A stretch of DNA of 64,000 bases from Ryuthela nishihirai (taxonomy: Eukaryota > Arthropoda > Arachnida > Araneae > Heptathelidae). This document shows positions 1-11,412 of this stretch, in pieces. How positions within the stretch are numbered: the stretch's first letter is position 1; each line of letters begins with the position of its first letter. The stretch is taken from assembly GCA_038380435.1 (NCBI GenBank), contig JAWZYU010000028.1, positions 40,731,095 to 40,795,094 on the forward strand. Reading direction: 5' to 3'. Under the pieces are notes generated by a model. It ran no database searches, was not told the DNA's origin, and was given only the letters and a program-made list of their open reading frames with translations. Made by a program: the position numbers and the translations under genes.

Positions 1-155
1 CAGAGAAAAGATCTGTGAGGAAGGCGAGACCTCAATATAGAAAGACAACACACCTTTACTTTTTAACATCCATGCCTTAACTGCGGCTCAAACTCAGGTC
101 CCTCCCCCCCCCCCCCCCTGATCAATAGCCAAGCTCGCTATCTTACTCGGCCACG
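1..155 (-). mobile_element. SINE-B copy, cut by window edge
   Basis: This is a tRNA-derived SINE-B in reverse orientation. The middle segment (gaggaaggcgagacctca, then aacatccatgcctta) and the head complement (agccaagctcgctatcttactcggcca) match the other SINE-B copies with substitutions. A C17 tract at about 103-119 interrupts the B-box region. The 3' end of the element lies outside the window. It is a diverged, inactive copy. Confidence 0.75.
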
Positions 156-1037
156 TATTCAAGCTTTTATTAGAACAATTTCAAAGGCTCAATTTCAAAC
201 CTACACAGTGACATCTAATAGATGACGTTTTCACGCTGCTATATTTAACCGAAACAGATATAACGATAAAATCTTTCCTGTGTGTTTAGAAGTATCTCTC
301 TCTATCCCGCCGGGGGAAATACGACAGAAATTGCATTCATTTAGCCTACGACGTGGTTCGATAAACAGATGGCTCGGCACACGCGATGGAAAATTGTCGA
401 TCTATCAAGAGTGACATCTGAAAGAAATCCCGGATCCTTTTTCTTCATATTTGATGCCCTAATTTTTTGGTTGCTAACTAGGTCTAGGCGCGTGCTGGTT
501 GTTCCGCTGAGTGGGTAGGGCAACCCCGCCGCTACGGAGGGCATTGTCTGATGATACCTAACATCAACCTAGAAGCGAGTTCGGTGCTTTCAACTCCAAC
601 TACTGTGACCACTCACATCGGATCGTTCATTACACTCACTGCTGGAGGGATGGCAAACTAGTTCTCGTGGAAGGATAAGCAATAAAATCGACTTTGAGTT
701 GCGGTTGAGATTTCTACGTGGAATTCTTCAATACAAGTGTTTGATTATGCTGTCGAGTTTCGAACTTGAATAATATGGGTTAGATGTCTTATACCTGAAG
801 ATTTAGATTAAGCAGAACCTCATACAAAATAATTTGGGAGAGAGAGAAGATTAAAGGTCTGTGTTTGGTTGTTTTATCTTTGTTGTTGCACTTTTTTTGC
901 AAACAATATGCTAAAGGGTCAGGTCACATGAACCCCAATAACTCAGAAAAGTTTGAAAGATCATTAGACAACTTTTAGTAGACCGATGGAAGTCTCTCTT
1001 CAAAGTCATCCAACTTGTTTTAATAGCTCGCGCAAGG
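156..1037. other. Unique non-coding stretch
   Basis: This is moderately AT-rich DNA with no repeat shared with the rest of the window and no reading frame longer than about 70 codons. I see no gene, RNA or regulatory signal that I can support. Confidence 0.5.
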
Positions 1038-1039
1038 TA

Positions 1040-1485
1040 CAGTCGCTCAAAAAAGTATCCGAACACTATGGTTGATTACAGAATTCAGGAAAAATATCTG
1101 GCAAGGTTTTTTTAGAAATTAGTGATCTGGCAACCTTCGTGTCACGTGATTACAGAATTCAGGAAAAATATCTGGAGCGTGTACAGCAACTGTACACGCT
1201 CCAGTTACCGTTCACAGCAAACTGGAGCGTGTGCAGTTACTGCACACGCTCCAGTTTGCTGTGAACGGTAACTGCACACGCTCAATATTTCCGTGAGTGA
1301 GCCCACACGATCTAGTATCAAAATAATATCACCACCTACAGTCGTTCAAAGAAGTATCCGAACGCTACGGTTGTCACGTGACACGAAGGTTGCCAGATCA
1401 CTAATTTATAAAAAAAATCGCTGCCAGATATTTTTTCTGAATTCTGTAATCAACCATAGTGTTTGGATACTTTTTTGAGCGACTG
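1040..1485. mobile_element. Tc1/mariner-type foldback MITE
   Basis: The left end cagtcgctcaaaaaagtatc is mirrored at the right end (gatacttttttgagcgactg), and both ends are flanked by TA (1038-1039 and 1486-1487). The inverted homology continues inward for over 100 bp (ggttgattacagaattcagg, agtgatctggcaaccttcgt, cacgtga). A third, internal copy of the end in left orientation begins at 1339, also after TA, so the element looks like a nested or rearranged pair. It has no coding capacity. TA duplication and end structure are known features of Tc1/mariner MITEs; the family assignment is inferred. Confidence 0.85.
1203..1273. repeat. Perfect 71-bp palindrome
   Basis: The 35-base arm at 1203-1237 is the exact reverse complement of 1239-1273, with a single-base centre at 1238. 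A smaller 14-bp-arm hairpin (ctggagcgtgtaca and its complement, 1172-1204) lies next to it. Both sit in the middle of the foldback MITE and would form a cruciform or hairpin. Confidence 0.95.
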
Positions 1486-1487
1486 TA

Positions 1488-1597
1488 CGGCTCTCATGCA
1501 CATAAGTCATGGCTTAACGTCCCATCCGACGGACGATGGCATTCCCTTTCTCATCGAGGGCAAAGTGTGGGTTTATCGGAAATAAATCTCAATACCA
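1488..1597 (-). mobile_element. SINE-A fragment, old
   Basis: An internal SINE-A piece is seen in reverse: atggcttaacgtcccatccg, acggacgatggcattcc and gaaataaatctcaa. The 5' head and the 3' tail are missing. It directly abuts the right end of the foldback MITE, which may have inserted into it. Confidence 0.7.
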
Positions 1598-2223
1598 TAT
1601 TAAAAGCCTCTAAACAGAAGTGGAAAATTACACTGCGATGGAAATCCAGTCTTTTGGATTCCCATTTACCTTTTTCCGGATCGATTGCGTCGCTAGCTCT
1701 CCTCACCCCCTTTTATTTTTTTCTAGACCCGGACCTGCTTATATGTAAAGAAAAGAGTTTGTTTGTCCCACTTATAAACTCAGTCAAGGACTGTGCCCCA
1801 TAAAAAGCCCCTTCAACAGGAAAACATTACAGGGCTATATATGAACCGCTAGGATCAAAACCGATGTTGGAACGGGTTGAATTCCGCAAAATTCCCTTAG
1901 ACTTCACATTAAAAGGTTAAATACCGGTGTGTTCCACAGATTCAACCATTCGCTGTTTTAAACATAATTGTCGCCATCAATAAATTCAAAAGTAGGGAAT
2001 TCGTACTTCAATTAATTAATTTCTGCTTTCGCGAATGGGTAGGTAGCACGAGCTGTATTACTGAAATGAACAGTTCGAATATTAAGAATTCTTTTATGAC
2101 ATTAAAATGATTTCCGTAATTTCAAAAACGTGTATTCATTGCATTTATTTTATTAAAATGTTCTTTAAATTAATTAACCTATATCTCATAAAATAAGTTA
2201 ATTAATAAGTGTGTTAAAAAAAA
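1598..2223. other. Unique AT-rich stretch
   Basis: This stretch has no recognisable repeat, RNA or gene. It contains short AATTAATTAA-like runs only. Confidence 0.45.
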
Positions 2224-2404
2224 TACCCCCTCAAGCAGCTGCTAGCCACAGAGGTCTGACAGGAGTCTGTCAGTTTACATGCCAGAGTAGAAGGTCTGAG
2301 AGGATGGCGGACCTCAGTAGAAAAACGACGCGAACATCCATGGCTTACCCGGGGCTCGAACCCAGGTCCCTTAGATCAGTAGCCAAGCGCGCTAACCACT
2401 CGAT
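2224..2404 (-). mobile_element. SINE-B copy
   Basis: This is a near-full-length SINE-B in reverse. It reads ccctcaagcagctgctagcc at the 3' body, then gacctcagtagaaaaacgac, then the B-box complement gggctcgaaccca and the A-box side aaccactcg. It is short by about 8-10 bases at the tRNA 5' end. An AT-rich tail of (ttaataa) type precedes it on the plus strand. Confidence 0.9.
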
Positions 2405-3101
2405 AAATAATAAATAATGATTTTCTTTTTACAATGCATTTTATTTACTATATGCACATTTTTTTAGAACTTAACCCAATATATAAAACTTTCCCATATT
2501 TTTCTCTTGCTATAAAGTTACTTATGCATGGCAAACTGTATCCGTGGAACTCTGGTGGGTACGAAATGATTTGAAAAATTCGATTATCTGAGCGAGCTAA
2601 TACAGTTTTTCGGTTTAGAAGCTTCTGATGTTGGGGATTTTCAAGCGGTACCTGAAATTATGTCGACTCCTTTCTATTCTTAAAAGAAAATAAGAAAAAT
2701 TTCACTCGGTGTTGGGATCGATGGTAATGAGTTTTATGCTAGATGAAAGCTTGCGACTTGGGGGTTCCATCTACTATACACTATAAGGAATTTCACACCC
2801 GAGCAACGCCCGGTAAATTAGCTAGTGAGCTTATAAATGCATTAATAGTGCTTCCTCCTCTAAATTTATGACGCTTAGAATTGCTAGTGACAGTTTAATG
2901 CAGCTGCTGTTACTCAAGGTAGACGGGTTCGAAGAATTAAACTGTAACCTGATTGCAATGCTTAACCATAGTTGCTTCAACCCTAAAGCTATATTAAAAT
3001 TATTTATCTATCTATGTGCTGCGTTTGGCTTCAAAGTTTTTTCCCCCCACAGGATCCGGGTTCGGAATCTTTGTAACTTAGTTATTTCTTCCAAAAATAA
3101 T
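2405..3101. other. Unique AT-rich stretch
   Basis: I recognise no gene or shared repeat. The last bases, ccaaaaataatg at 3091-3102, form the left copy of the probable target duplication of the next SINE-A. Confidence 0.45.
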
Positions 3102-3480
3102 GGGGGTGGCGCGGTCGGTAGCGCGCCAGGCTCTTTCTTAATCTGCAATTCCCAGGTTCCAGTTCTAACTGAGCCAGAGAGATTTATATCCGCAAAACGC
3201 CCTGCCCTCGGCAGTAGGGGATACTGATGAGTTTGGAAAGGCCGCCGTCTGTCAGATAGGGGGCCATAGTTTAACATTCTATGCAGGAGAGCCAAACCCT
3301 GGGCACGTTAAAGACGCTGGATGCCTTAACGTGAGAATGCCAACTCACGTTAAACTGTCTCCTAACAGCTATCCAGCGGGTTCCCTTATACCATCCCTAT
3401 CGGGGTCCTTGTGACCTGGCCGTTTAGCCCATTGTGTGCAAAAAAAGTGCGCCTCAGAGGTAAAACAACCCAAAAGTAAT
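3102..3480 (+). mobile_element. SINE-A copy, old subfamily, founder of satellite
   Basis: The head has a degenerate A box (tggcgcggtcgg) and B box (ggttccagttc), followed by the body landmarks gatttatatccgcaaaacgc, ggcttggaaaggccgccg-like and gcacgttaaagacgctgg. It belongs to the subfamily reading ctcctaacagctat rather than ctcccaacagctgt. Its 3' end runs without a break into the 136-bp tandem array, of which it is the first unit. Confidence 0.85.
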
Positions 3481-6478
3481 GTTCCACCAACTGTCTCCTA
3501 ACAGCTATTTAGCGGGTTCCCTTCTTCCATCCCTATCAGGGTCCTTGTGACCTGGCCATTTCGCCCATTATGTGCAAAAAAAGTGCACCTCAGAGGTGAA
3601 ACAACCCAAAAGTAATGTGGCACCAACTGTCTCCTAACAGCTATCTAGCGGATTCCCTTCTTCCATCCCTATTGGGGTCCTTGTGACCTGGCCATTTAGC
3701 CCCGTTGTGTAAAAAAAAAGTGCGCCTCAGAGGTGAAACAAACCAAAAGTAATGTTCCACCAACTGTCTCCTAACAGCTATCTAGCGGATTCCCTTCTTC
3801 CATCCCTATTGGGGTCCTTGTGACCTGGCCATTTAGCCCATTGTGTGCAAAAAAAAGTGCGCCTCAGAGGTGAAACAAACCAAAAGTAATGTTCCACCAA
3901 CTGTCTCCTAACAGCTATCTAGCGGGTTCTATTCTTCCATCCCTATTGGAGTCCTTGTGACCTGACCATTTAGCCCGTTGTGTGCAAAAAAAGTGCGCCT
4001 CAGAGGTGAAACAAACCAAAAGTAATGTTCCACCAACTGTCTCCTAATAGCTATCTAGCGGGTTCATTTCTTCCATCCCTATCGGGGTCCTTGTGACCTG
4101 TCCATTTAGTCCACCGTGTGCAAAAAAAGTGCGCCTCAGAGGTGAAACAACCCAAAAGTAATGTTCCACTAACTGTCTCCTGACAGTTATCTAGCGGGTT
4201 CTATTCTTCCATCCCTATCGGGGTCCTTGTGACGTGGCCATTTAGCTCATTGTGTGCAAAAAAAGTGCGCCTCAGAGGTGAAACAAACAAAAAGTAATGT
4301 TCCACCAACTGTCTCCTAATTGCTATCTAGCGGGTTCATTTCTTCCATCCCTATCGGGGTCCTTGTGACCTGTCCATTTAGTCCATCGTGTGCAAAAAAA
4401 GTGCGCCTCAGAGGTGAAACAAACCAAAAGTAATGTTCCACCAACTGTCTCCTAACAGCTATCTAGCGGGTTCTATTCTTCCATCCCTATTGGAGTCCTT
4501 GTGACCTGACCATTTAGCCCGTTGTGTGCAAAAAAAGTGCGCCTCAGAGGTGAAACAAACCAAAAGTAATGTTCCACCAACTGTCTCCTAATAGCTATCT
4601 AGCGGGTTCATTTCTTCCATCCCTATCGGGGTCCTTGTGACCTGTCCATTTAGTCAATCGTGTGCAAAAAAAGTGCGCCTCAGAGGTGAAACAACATAAA
4701 AGTAATGTGGCACCAACTGTCTCCTAACAGCTATCTAGCGGATTCCCTTCTTCCATCCCTATTGGGGTCCTTGTGACCTGGCCATTTAGCCCCGTTGTGT
4801 AAAAAAAAGTGCGCCTCAGAGGTGAAACAAACCAAAAGTAATGTTCCACCAACTGTCTCCTAACAGCTATCTAGCGGGTTCTATTCTTCCATCCCTATTG
4901 GAGTCCTTGTGACCTGACCATTTAGCCCGTTGTGTGCAAAAAAAGTGCGCCTCAGAGGTGAAACAAACCAAAAGTAATGTTCCACCAACTGTCTCCTAAT
5001 AGCTATCTAGCGGGTTCATTTCTTCCATCCCTATCGGGGTCCTTGTGACCTGTCCATTTAGTCCATCGTGTGCAAAAAAAGTGCGCCTCAGAGGTGAAAC
5101 AACCCAAAAGTAATGTTCCACTAACTGTCTCCTGACAGTTATCTAGCGGGTTCTATTCTTCCATCCCTATCGGGGTCCTTGTGACGTGGCCATTTAGCTC
5201 ATTGTGTGCAAAAAAAGTGCGCCTCAGAGGTGAAACAAACAAAAAGTAATGTTCCACCAACTGTCTCCTAATTGCTATCTAGCGGGTTCATTTCTTCCAT
5301 CCCTATCGGGGTCCTTGTGACCTGTCCATTTAGTCCATCGTGTGCAAAAAAAGTGCGCCTCAGAGGTGAAACAAACCAAAAGTAATGTTCCACCAACTGT
5401 CTCCTAACAGCTATCTAGCGGGTTCTATTCTTCCATCCCTATTGGAGTCCTTGTGACCTGACCATTTAGCCCGTTGTGTGCAAAAAAAGTGCGCCTCAGA
5501 GGTGAAACAAACCAAAAGTAATGTTCCACCAACTGTCTCCTAATAGCTATCTAGCGGGTTCATTTCTTCCATCCCTATCGGGGTCCTTGTGACCTGTCCA
5601 TTTAGTCAATCGTGTGCAAAAAAAGTGCGCCTCAGAGGTGAAACAACCCAAAAGTAATGTGGCACCAACTGTCTCCTAACAGCTATCTAGCGGATTCCCT
5701 TCTTCCATCCCTATTGGGGTCCTTGTGACCTGGCCATTTAGCCCCGTTGTGTACAAAAAAAGTGCGCCTCAGAGGTGAAACAAACCAAAAGTAATGTTCC
5801 ACCAACTGTCTCCTAATAGCTATCTAGCGGGTTCATTTCTTCCATCCCTATCGGGGTCCTTGTGACCTGTCCATTTAGTCCATCGTGTGCAAAAAAAGTG
5901 CACCTCAGAGGTGAAACAACCCAAAAGTAATGTTCCACTAACTGTCTCCTGACAGTTATCTAGCGGGTTCTATTCTTCCATCCCTATCGGGGTCCTTGTG
6001 ACGTGGCCATTTAGCTCATTGTGTGCAAAAAAAGTGCGCCTCAGAGGTGAAACAAACCAAAAGTAATGTTCCACCAACTGTCTCCTAATTGCTATCTAGC
6101 GGGTTCATTTCTTCCATCCCTATCGGGGTCCTTGTGACCTGTCCATTTAGTCCATCGTGTGCAAAAAAAGTGCGCCTCAGAGGTGAAACAAACCAAAAGT
6201 AATGTTCCACCAACTGTCTCCTAATAGCTATCTAGCGGGTTCATTTCTTCCATCCCTATCGGGGTCCTTGTGACCTGTCCATTTAGTCCATCGTGTGCAA
6301 AAAAAGTGCGCCTCAGAGGTAAAACAACCCAAAAGTAATGTTCCACCAACTGTCTCCTGACAGTTATCTAGCGGGTTCTATTCTTCCATCCCTATCTGGG
6401 TCCTTGTGACGTGGCCATTTAGCTCATTGTGTGCAAAAAAAGTACCCCTCAGAGGTAAAACAACCCAAAAGTAATGTT
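3353..6478 (+). repeat. 136-bp satellite derived from SINE-A 3' end
   Basis: There are about 23 head-to-tail units of 136-137 bp; unit starts (aactgtctcc) were counted at 3353, 3489, 3625, 3762, 3899 and 4035. Each unit is the last ~117 bp of SINE-A (aactgtctcc to gaggtgaaacaaccc) plus about 19 bp (aaaagtaatgttccacca) absent from other SINE-A copies. Variant units recur in blocks: the marker cctgacagttatc appears near 4180, 5130, 5950 and 6357, showing higher-order repeats of 6-7 units. No coding potential is seen. Confidence 0.95.
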
Positions 6479-7207
6479 CTACAACGTTCAAGGCCCGATT
6501 TGCACAATGGCTAATCTGACCGTGGTAGGAAGGGAGGGGGTAGGGAATCCTTAAAGGAGGACCTCACTTTTAAGTAGGGAAATACTTAAAATATTTCAGA
6601 ACGAATCCAATAAAAGAGGTAAAGAAGCAGAGAGGTGAAAGAGTGACACGTTTGAAGGTCAGGATTTAATTTCTTTTATCCTTATAAAATACCTCATATT
6701 ATCCTCCTTTTCGCGAGACCGTAGATAAGACTAGCTTCAAAACATCTGCAATCAGCAAAACATCCTTAAAATTTAATTTTTTAACCATGTAAAAATATTG
6801 ACTTGGTTTTTGCAATACTTGAGTGAAATTGTAGTGTTAATTAAAAAAAAAAGAAGTTATAAAAATATCACATTAAGTAAATTACTTAAATCCTTTTCTC
6901 CTTCTCATAACTAAAAAATTGTTTTTAATATTATTACAGATTAATTGCTTATGTGCCAAATTTATCCCTGTTTGTTATTAGATAACTTGGCACTGATGGG
7001 GGGGGGGGGGGGGTCCATTTTTAGATTTGGCAATCACCCTAAGAAGATGTTTGTGAAAGCCGTATTCAGACCAAATACGAAATTCGCTGGCAAGAAATGT
7101 GATTTGTTGTTTGATGGTATTACCCACATAATAATCACCACGGAAGGCTGAATCATCCCATAGGTGATTCAGGTTACTTTTCTGATTCAAGTGTGTGAAA
7201 CTTAAGC
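6479..7207. other. Unique AT-rich stretch with G16 tract
   Basis: No gene or shared repeat is seen. A run of 16 G at 6998-7013 is the only notable feature; flanking open frames of about 70 codons are not recognisable proteins. Confidence 0.45.
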
Positions 7208-7220
7208 AGGAATATTCTGG

Positions 7221-7599
7221 ATTGTTTTACCTCTGAGCGGCACTTTTTTGCACACCATGGGTAAATGGATAGGCCACAAGGACCCCGAAGGCTCAGAGAA
7301 GGTTGGGGGAGGGGACCCACTGGAACAGCTGTTGGGAGACAGATGGTAGCCTCCCGTCAAGGCCATCCAGCGTGTTCTTTAACGTGCACAGGGTATGGTT
7401 CTCCCGCACACGGAGCCACGGCTTAACGTCCCATCCGACGGACGGCGGCCTTTCCAAGCCCATCGGTGTCCCCTACTGACTGTGGGCAGGGCGGGGAAAT
7501 TTTGCGGAGATAAATCTCAACGCTGACCCAGCTGGGACTCGAACCTGGGAACTACAGATTACGAGCCTGGCGCGCTACCGACTGAGCCACCCCCGCCCC
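7221..7599 (-). mobile_element. SINE-A copy, full length
   Basis: This is a full-length young-subfamily copy in reverse, from ttgttttacctctgagcggc to gactgagccacccccgcccc. The target duplication is aggaatattctgg at 7208-7220 against aggaacattctgg at 7600-7612 (12 of 13 identical). Confidence 0.95.
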
Positions 7600-7612
7600 A
7601 GGAACATTCTGG

Positions 7613-7984
7613 TCTATTTCTCACGAAGCATGTGTAGATTACCAGGAGTATTTAAAGCAAAGAATGCGAAAGAAATTTTCTCTCTATCCTCAGGAATGAG
7701 GTTAAGTGATAGAACCATCATCGACTGCTCTTCTCATTTGCTAAGCCGACTAGCATTTTCCTAGAGAAATGTTTTATTTGTCATAACGCTGGACATTATT
7801 TTAAATAAGGTCAGTATAACTCGTCTCAACATAATTACATTTTTGAAATATTTAGGTAAAAACATTAATGATTAGCTTGTTGTTGTTTTTTCCTTTGATA
7901 AAGGAAACAGCAGTTTGTTATATCGTTTTTTTTTTATTTTTCCATGATTGCAGGTGTGAATGAAATGGTCTTTTCGTGTCTTTG
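7613..7984. other. Unique AT-rich stretch
   Basis: No gene, RNA or shared repeat is recognised here. Confidence 0.4.
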
Positions 7985-8130
7985 TTTTGGGTTGAGTGTT
8001 ACCTCTGAGCGTCACTTTTTTTTTGCACAGTGGGCTAACGACCAGGTCACAAGGATCCTAACTGCCTAGAGAAGGTTAAAGAAGGGGATCCACTGGATAG
8101 CTGCTAGGAGGGAAGACTCCCATCCAGCAT
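7985..8130 (-). mobile_element. SINE-A 3' fragment, old
   Basis: The reverse SINE-A 3' module is diverged: acctctgagcgtcac, tttgcacagtgggctaacg, ccaggtcacaaggatcc and ccactggatagctgctagga. The head and body are missing. The ggatagctg variant marks the old subfamily. Confidence 0.75.
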
Positions 8131-8201
8131 ACAAAAGTGGATAATAATCAAAATATCCGTACCCAGAGTATGTCCCTTCCATGTGCATGAGAGAGCATTT
8201 C

Positions 8202-8582
8202 GGTTGTTTTACCTCTGAGCGGCACTTTTTTTGCACACCATGGGCTAAATGGCCAGGTCACATGGACCCCGAAGGCTCAGAGAAGGTTGGGGGAGGGGAC
8301 CCACTGGAACAGCTGTTGGGAGACAGATGGTATCCTCCCTTCAAGGCCATCCCGCCTGTTCTTTAACGTGCACAGGCTATGGCTCTCCAGCACACGGGGC
8401 CACAGCTTAAAGTCCCATCCGACGGACGGCGGCCTTTCCAAGCCCATCGGTGTCCCCTACTGACCGTGGGCATGGCGGGGAATTTTGCGGAGATAAATCT
8501 CAACGCTGGCCCAGCTGGGACTCGAACCTGGGAATTACAGATTACGAGCCTGGCGCGCTACCGACTGAGCCACCCCCGCCCA
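8202..8582 (-). mobile_element. SINE-A copy, full length
   Basis: This is a young-subfamily copy from cggttgttttacctctgagc to the reverse-complement A box (gactgagccaccccc). No convincing target duplication is seen, so one end may have been altered. Confidence 0.9.
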
Positions 8583-8607
8583 CAGGAATATCTTGGGCAA
8601 TTTAAAG

Positions 8608-8757
8608 CACAAGCTGGATGGCCTTCGCAGGAATAATAGCTGGATGGCCTTCGCAGGAATAATAGCTCTGATGAACCACCTTCGCCAACTTTCTCTAATC
8701 CCTTGGGTCTTTGAGATCTGCCCATTTACCGATTGTGTGCAAAAAAAAAAGTGTCGC
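8608..8757 (+). mobile_element. SINE-A 3' fragment, old
   Basis: Diverged forward SINE-A 3' sequence is seen: gctggatggccttcgcagga, tctttgagatctgcccattt and attgtgtgcaaaaaaaaaag. A 29-bp piece (aagctggatggccttcgcag and after) is repeated in tandem at 8611-8665. Confidence 0.6.
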
Positions 8758-8867
8758 AATGTGATAAGCCAAATCACATCGGTGTGATTTTGGTTTCATA
8801 AGGAATTTGCATTTTACTAGCGTTTTTATCTAATGTAAGAAAGAATTTCAAATGAATAAATAAAAAA

Positions 8868-9048
8868 AACCCTGAAGCAGCTGCTTGCCACAGAGGTCTG
8901 ACATGAGCCTGTCAGTTTACATGCCAGAGTAGAAGGTCTGAGAGGATGGCAGGACCTCAGCAGAAAAACGACACACACATCCATGCCTTACCCGGGGCTC
9001 GAGCCCAGGTTCTTTAGATCAGTAGCCAAGCATGCTAACCACTCGGCC
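8868..9048 (-). mobile_element. SINE-B copy
   Basis: This is a near-full-length SINE-B in reverse, from cctgaagcagctgcttgcca through ggacctcagcagaaaaacga to gctaaccactcggccc. The A-rich stretch aaataaataaaaaaaac before it is the complement of its tail. Confidence 0.9.
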
Positions 9049-9869
9049 CTAGCATTTGCTAAAAAATTATATTCAGTGCACTTATCATGTGATGTTTTGC
9101 TTGTTAATTAAGCAGAACAAATATACTACATTTTTTTGCTCATTTATTTATTTGAGCAATTTTGTTCTCCACAAAATTAATGTTATCACATCTTTAAATT
9201 CCATTACAAAGAATGATAGCATTTGCTCGCAAACGGAGACAAGGAGATTCATTATAATTTGATGTATATTTGTCTCATTTCATAATATGAATTAATCACT
9301 TAAAATATCATTCTAGATTTTTAGAAGTTCATGCGATTGATAATTAGAAAAGCTCAGAAATTGCGCTTTATTGCAAAGTTAAATCACAACTTTTTAAAAA
9401 AAAGTGTAAAGATTTTACTTTCCCCTTAGTAAAAATATCTTTATTTGGTAGGAGGCGAATATTAATTTTCTTTGGAATTTTAATCATTGAACGACTTAAA
9501 CGATATTCTTGAATATTTTAAAATCCCAAGGCCAGAATTGCAAAGCGAAACAACATTTACCTGCAACAGGAACCGGAATCCGGTGCCCCGACTATCCTGC
9601 CCTAAGATTCATAATGAACCTTACCGGGAAATATTTTTATTAGTGTTTAGATTATCTTAGGGAAATTCAATCATATTAACTCGAAATGTTTTTCGAAATT
9701 ACTATGAGAAATATTTGGATTTAATAGCACGGATATATGCAAAAATGTTTTTAAATTTAACACTGAACACAGAATTGTAAAACATTTCGGTGAGATCGAA
9801 ATTACATAAGGTGTACAGTTATAAGTGTGTTTTGGACAGGATATTAGTAGATACATTATTTGAATAGAT
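9049..9869. other. Unique AT-rich stretch
   Basis: No shared repeat or gene is recognised. Open frames of 61-68 codons on each strand are of the size expected by chance in AT-rich DNA. Confidence 0.45.
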
Positions 9870-10428
9870 AATACTAGATATTTATTACTAGATATATTAC
9901 CTTATTACCAGCTATATATCAGTAGATATATTAATTGTACAGACATTACTAGCTATTCATTAGTAGATATATTATTATTTGTATAGATATTACTAGCTAT
10001 TTATTAGTAGATGTATTATTTATGTATATATCACTAGCTAGTAGATATATTATTTATATAGATATTACTAGCTATTTATTAGTAGATATACTATTTATAT
10101 ACATATTACTAGCTATTTATTAGTAGATATATTATTTATATACATATTACTAGCTAGTAGATATATTATCAATATAAATATTACTAGCTATTTATTAGTA
10201 GATATATTATTTATACACATATTTACTAGCTAGTAGATATATTATCAATATAAATATTACTAGCTATTTATTAGTAGATATATTATTTATATACATATTA
10301 CTAGCTAGTAGATATATGATTTGTATAAATATTACTAGCTAGAATATATATATATTATTAATATACATATTATTAGCTAGTAGATATATTATTTATATAG
10401 ATATGTCTACTATTTATTAGTAGATATA
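9870..10428. repeat. AT-rich minisatellite, tagtagatatatt type
   Basis: This is a tandem array of irregular units of roughly 30 and 45 bp built from tattactagctatttattag and tagatatattatttatatag. It contains about 15 units with indels and stops exactly where the next foldback element begins (10431). Confidence 0.9.
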
Positions 10429-10430
10429 TA

Positions 10431-10986
10431 CTCAGTGGTCGTTGGATTATGACCCTCCCGTGTTATATCAGTAGAAGCTAATTTTGAAGCTCTATAACTT
10501 TTGAAATACGCGTTTTATATGGAAATGTGATTGTAAATAGATATCTGAATGAAAGTTATATAAATCTCGATTTTTAGCAACATTCGTTTTGTATTTGAAG
10601 TTATGGAAGGTTGAATGTTTAAAAACAGCAAAACTAAACGTTAGAATTTAATCTCAGTTCATTGTAATTTGAATAAGAAACATTTAAAACCACTTAATAT
10701 AATAATTATGGTTTTAATGGTTTTATTACACCATTTATGTAAACAATTCTTTCGATGTCTTTCAATTTTCTCTCGTCTTGAGCTGTTGCTGTTAAATATT
10801 CAAACTTCCATAACTCTTTAAATGCAGAGAAAATACTGTTCAAAATCGAGTTTAGATAGATATGATTGAGATATTTAATTTATCGTCATAAAACGCTTAT
10901 TTTAGAAGTTACAGAGCTTCGAATTTAGCTTCCCTGACATAAAATGGACGGAGGAGGGATTATAATAATCCAGTGACCACTGAATG
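10431..10986. mobile_element. Foldback MITE flanked by TA
   Basis: The left end ctcagtggtcgttggattat mirrors the right end ataatccagtgaccactgaatg, with TA outside both. Internal inverted homology is extensive: agctctataacttttgaaat against the complement of ttttagaagttacagagctt, and gttatggaaggttgaat against tattcaaacttccataac. It has no coding capacity. The layout (TA, long inverted arms, gaagctctataactt motif) is shared with the element at 25229-26202. Confidence 0.8.
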
Positions 10987-11186
10987 TATAAGACAATTTT
11001 ATTGGATATTTCTTTTATCAAGATATTAACTTAATAATGCTTTCATTGCTATGTACACAACTTAAACGCAATTAATAACAATCGCAACACGTTTATGTAA
11101 ACCACTTGAATTTAAATAATAACAGTTACAGGAATCGTTTTATTGTTTTTTGGTTTTAGAAATTTTTTTCTCTTTTTAGATACTTC

Positions 11187-11399
11187 GTCCGTCCCATGGC
11201 CGAGTGGTTAGCACGCTTGGCTACTGATCTAAGGGATCTGGGTTCGAGCCCCGGGTAAGGCATGGATGTGTGTGTGTTGTTTTTCTGCTGAGGTCCTGCC
11301 ATCCTCTCAGACCTTCTACTATGGCATATAAACTGACAGGCTCCTGTCAGACCTCTGTGGCAAGCAGCTGCTTGAGGGAGTATTTATTTTTTTATTTTA
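11187..11399 (+). mobile_element. SINE-B copy, full length
   Basis: This is one of the two best SINE-B copies. The A box is tggccgagtgg, the B box ggttcgagccc, and the body gacaggctcctgtcagacct then gcaagcagctgcttgaggga, ending in a T/A-rich tail. The target duplication ttttagatacttc lies at 11174-11186 and 11400-11412. Confidence 0.95.
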
Positions 11400-11412
11400 T
11401 TTTAGATACTTC

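Noticed and set aside
6998..7013. G16 and C16-C17 tracts as functional G-quadruplexes (also 103-119, 56724-56743, 57220-57235)
   Set aside because: Length alone is no evidence of function; some lie inside dead SINE copies and such runs are prone to sequencing error.
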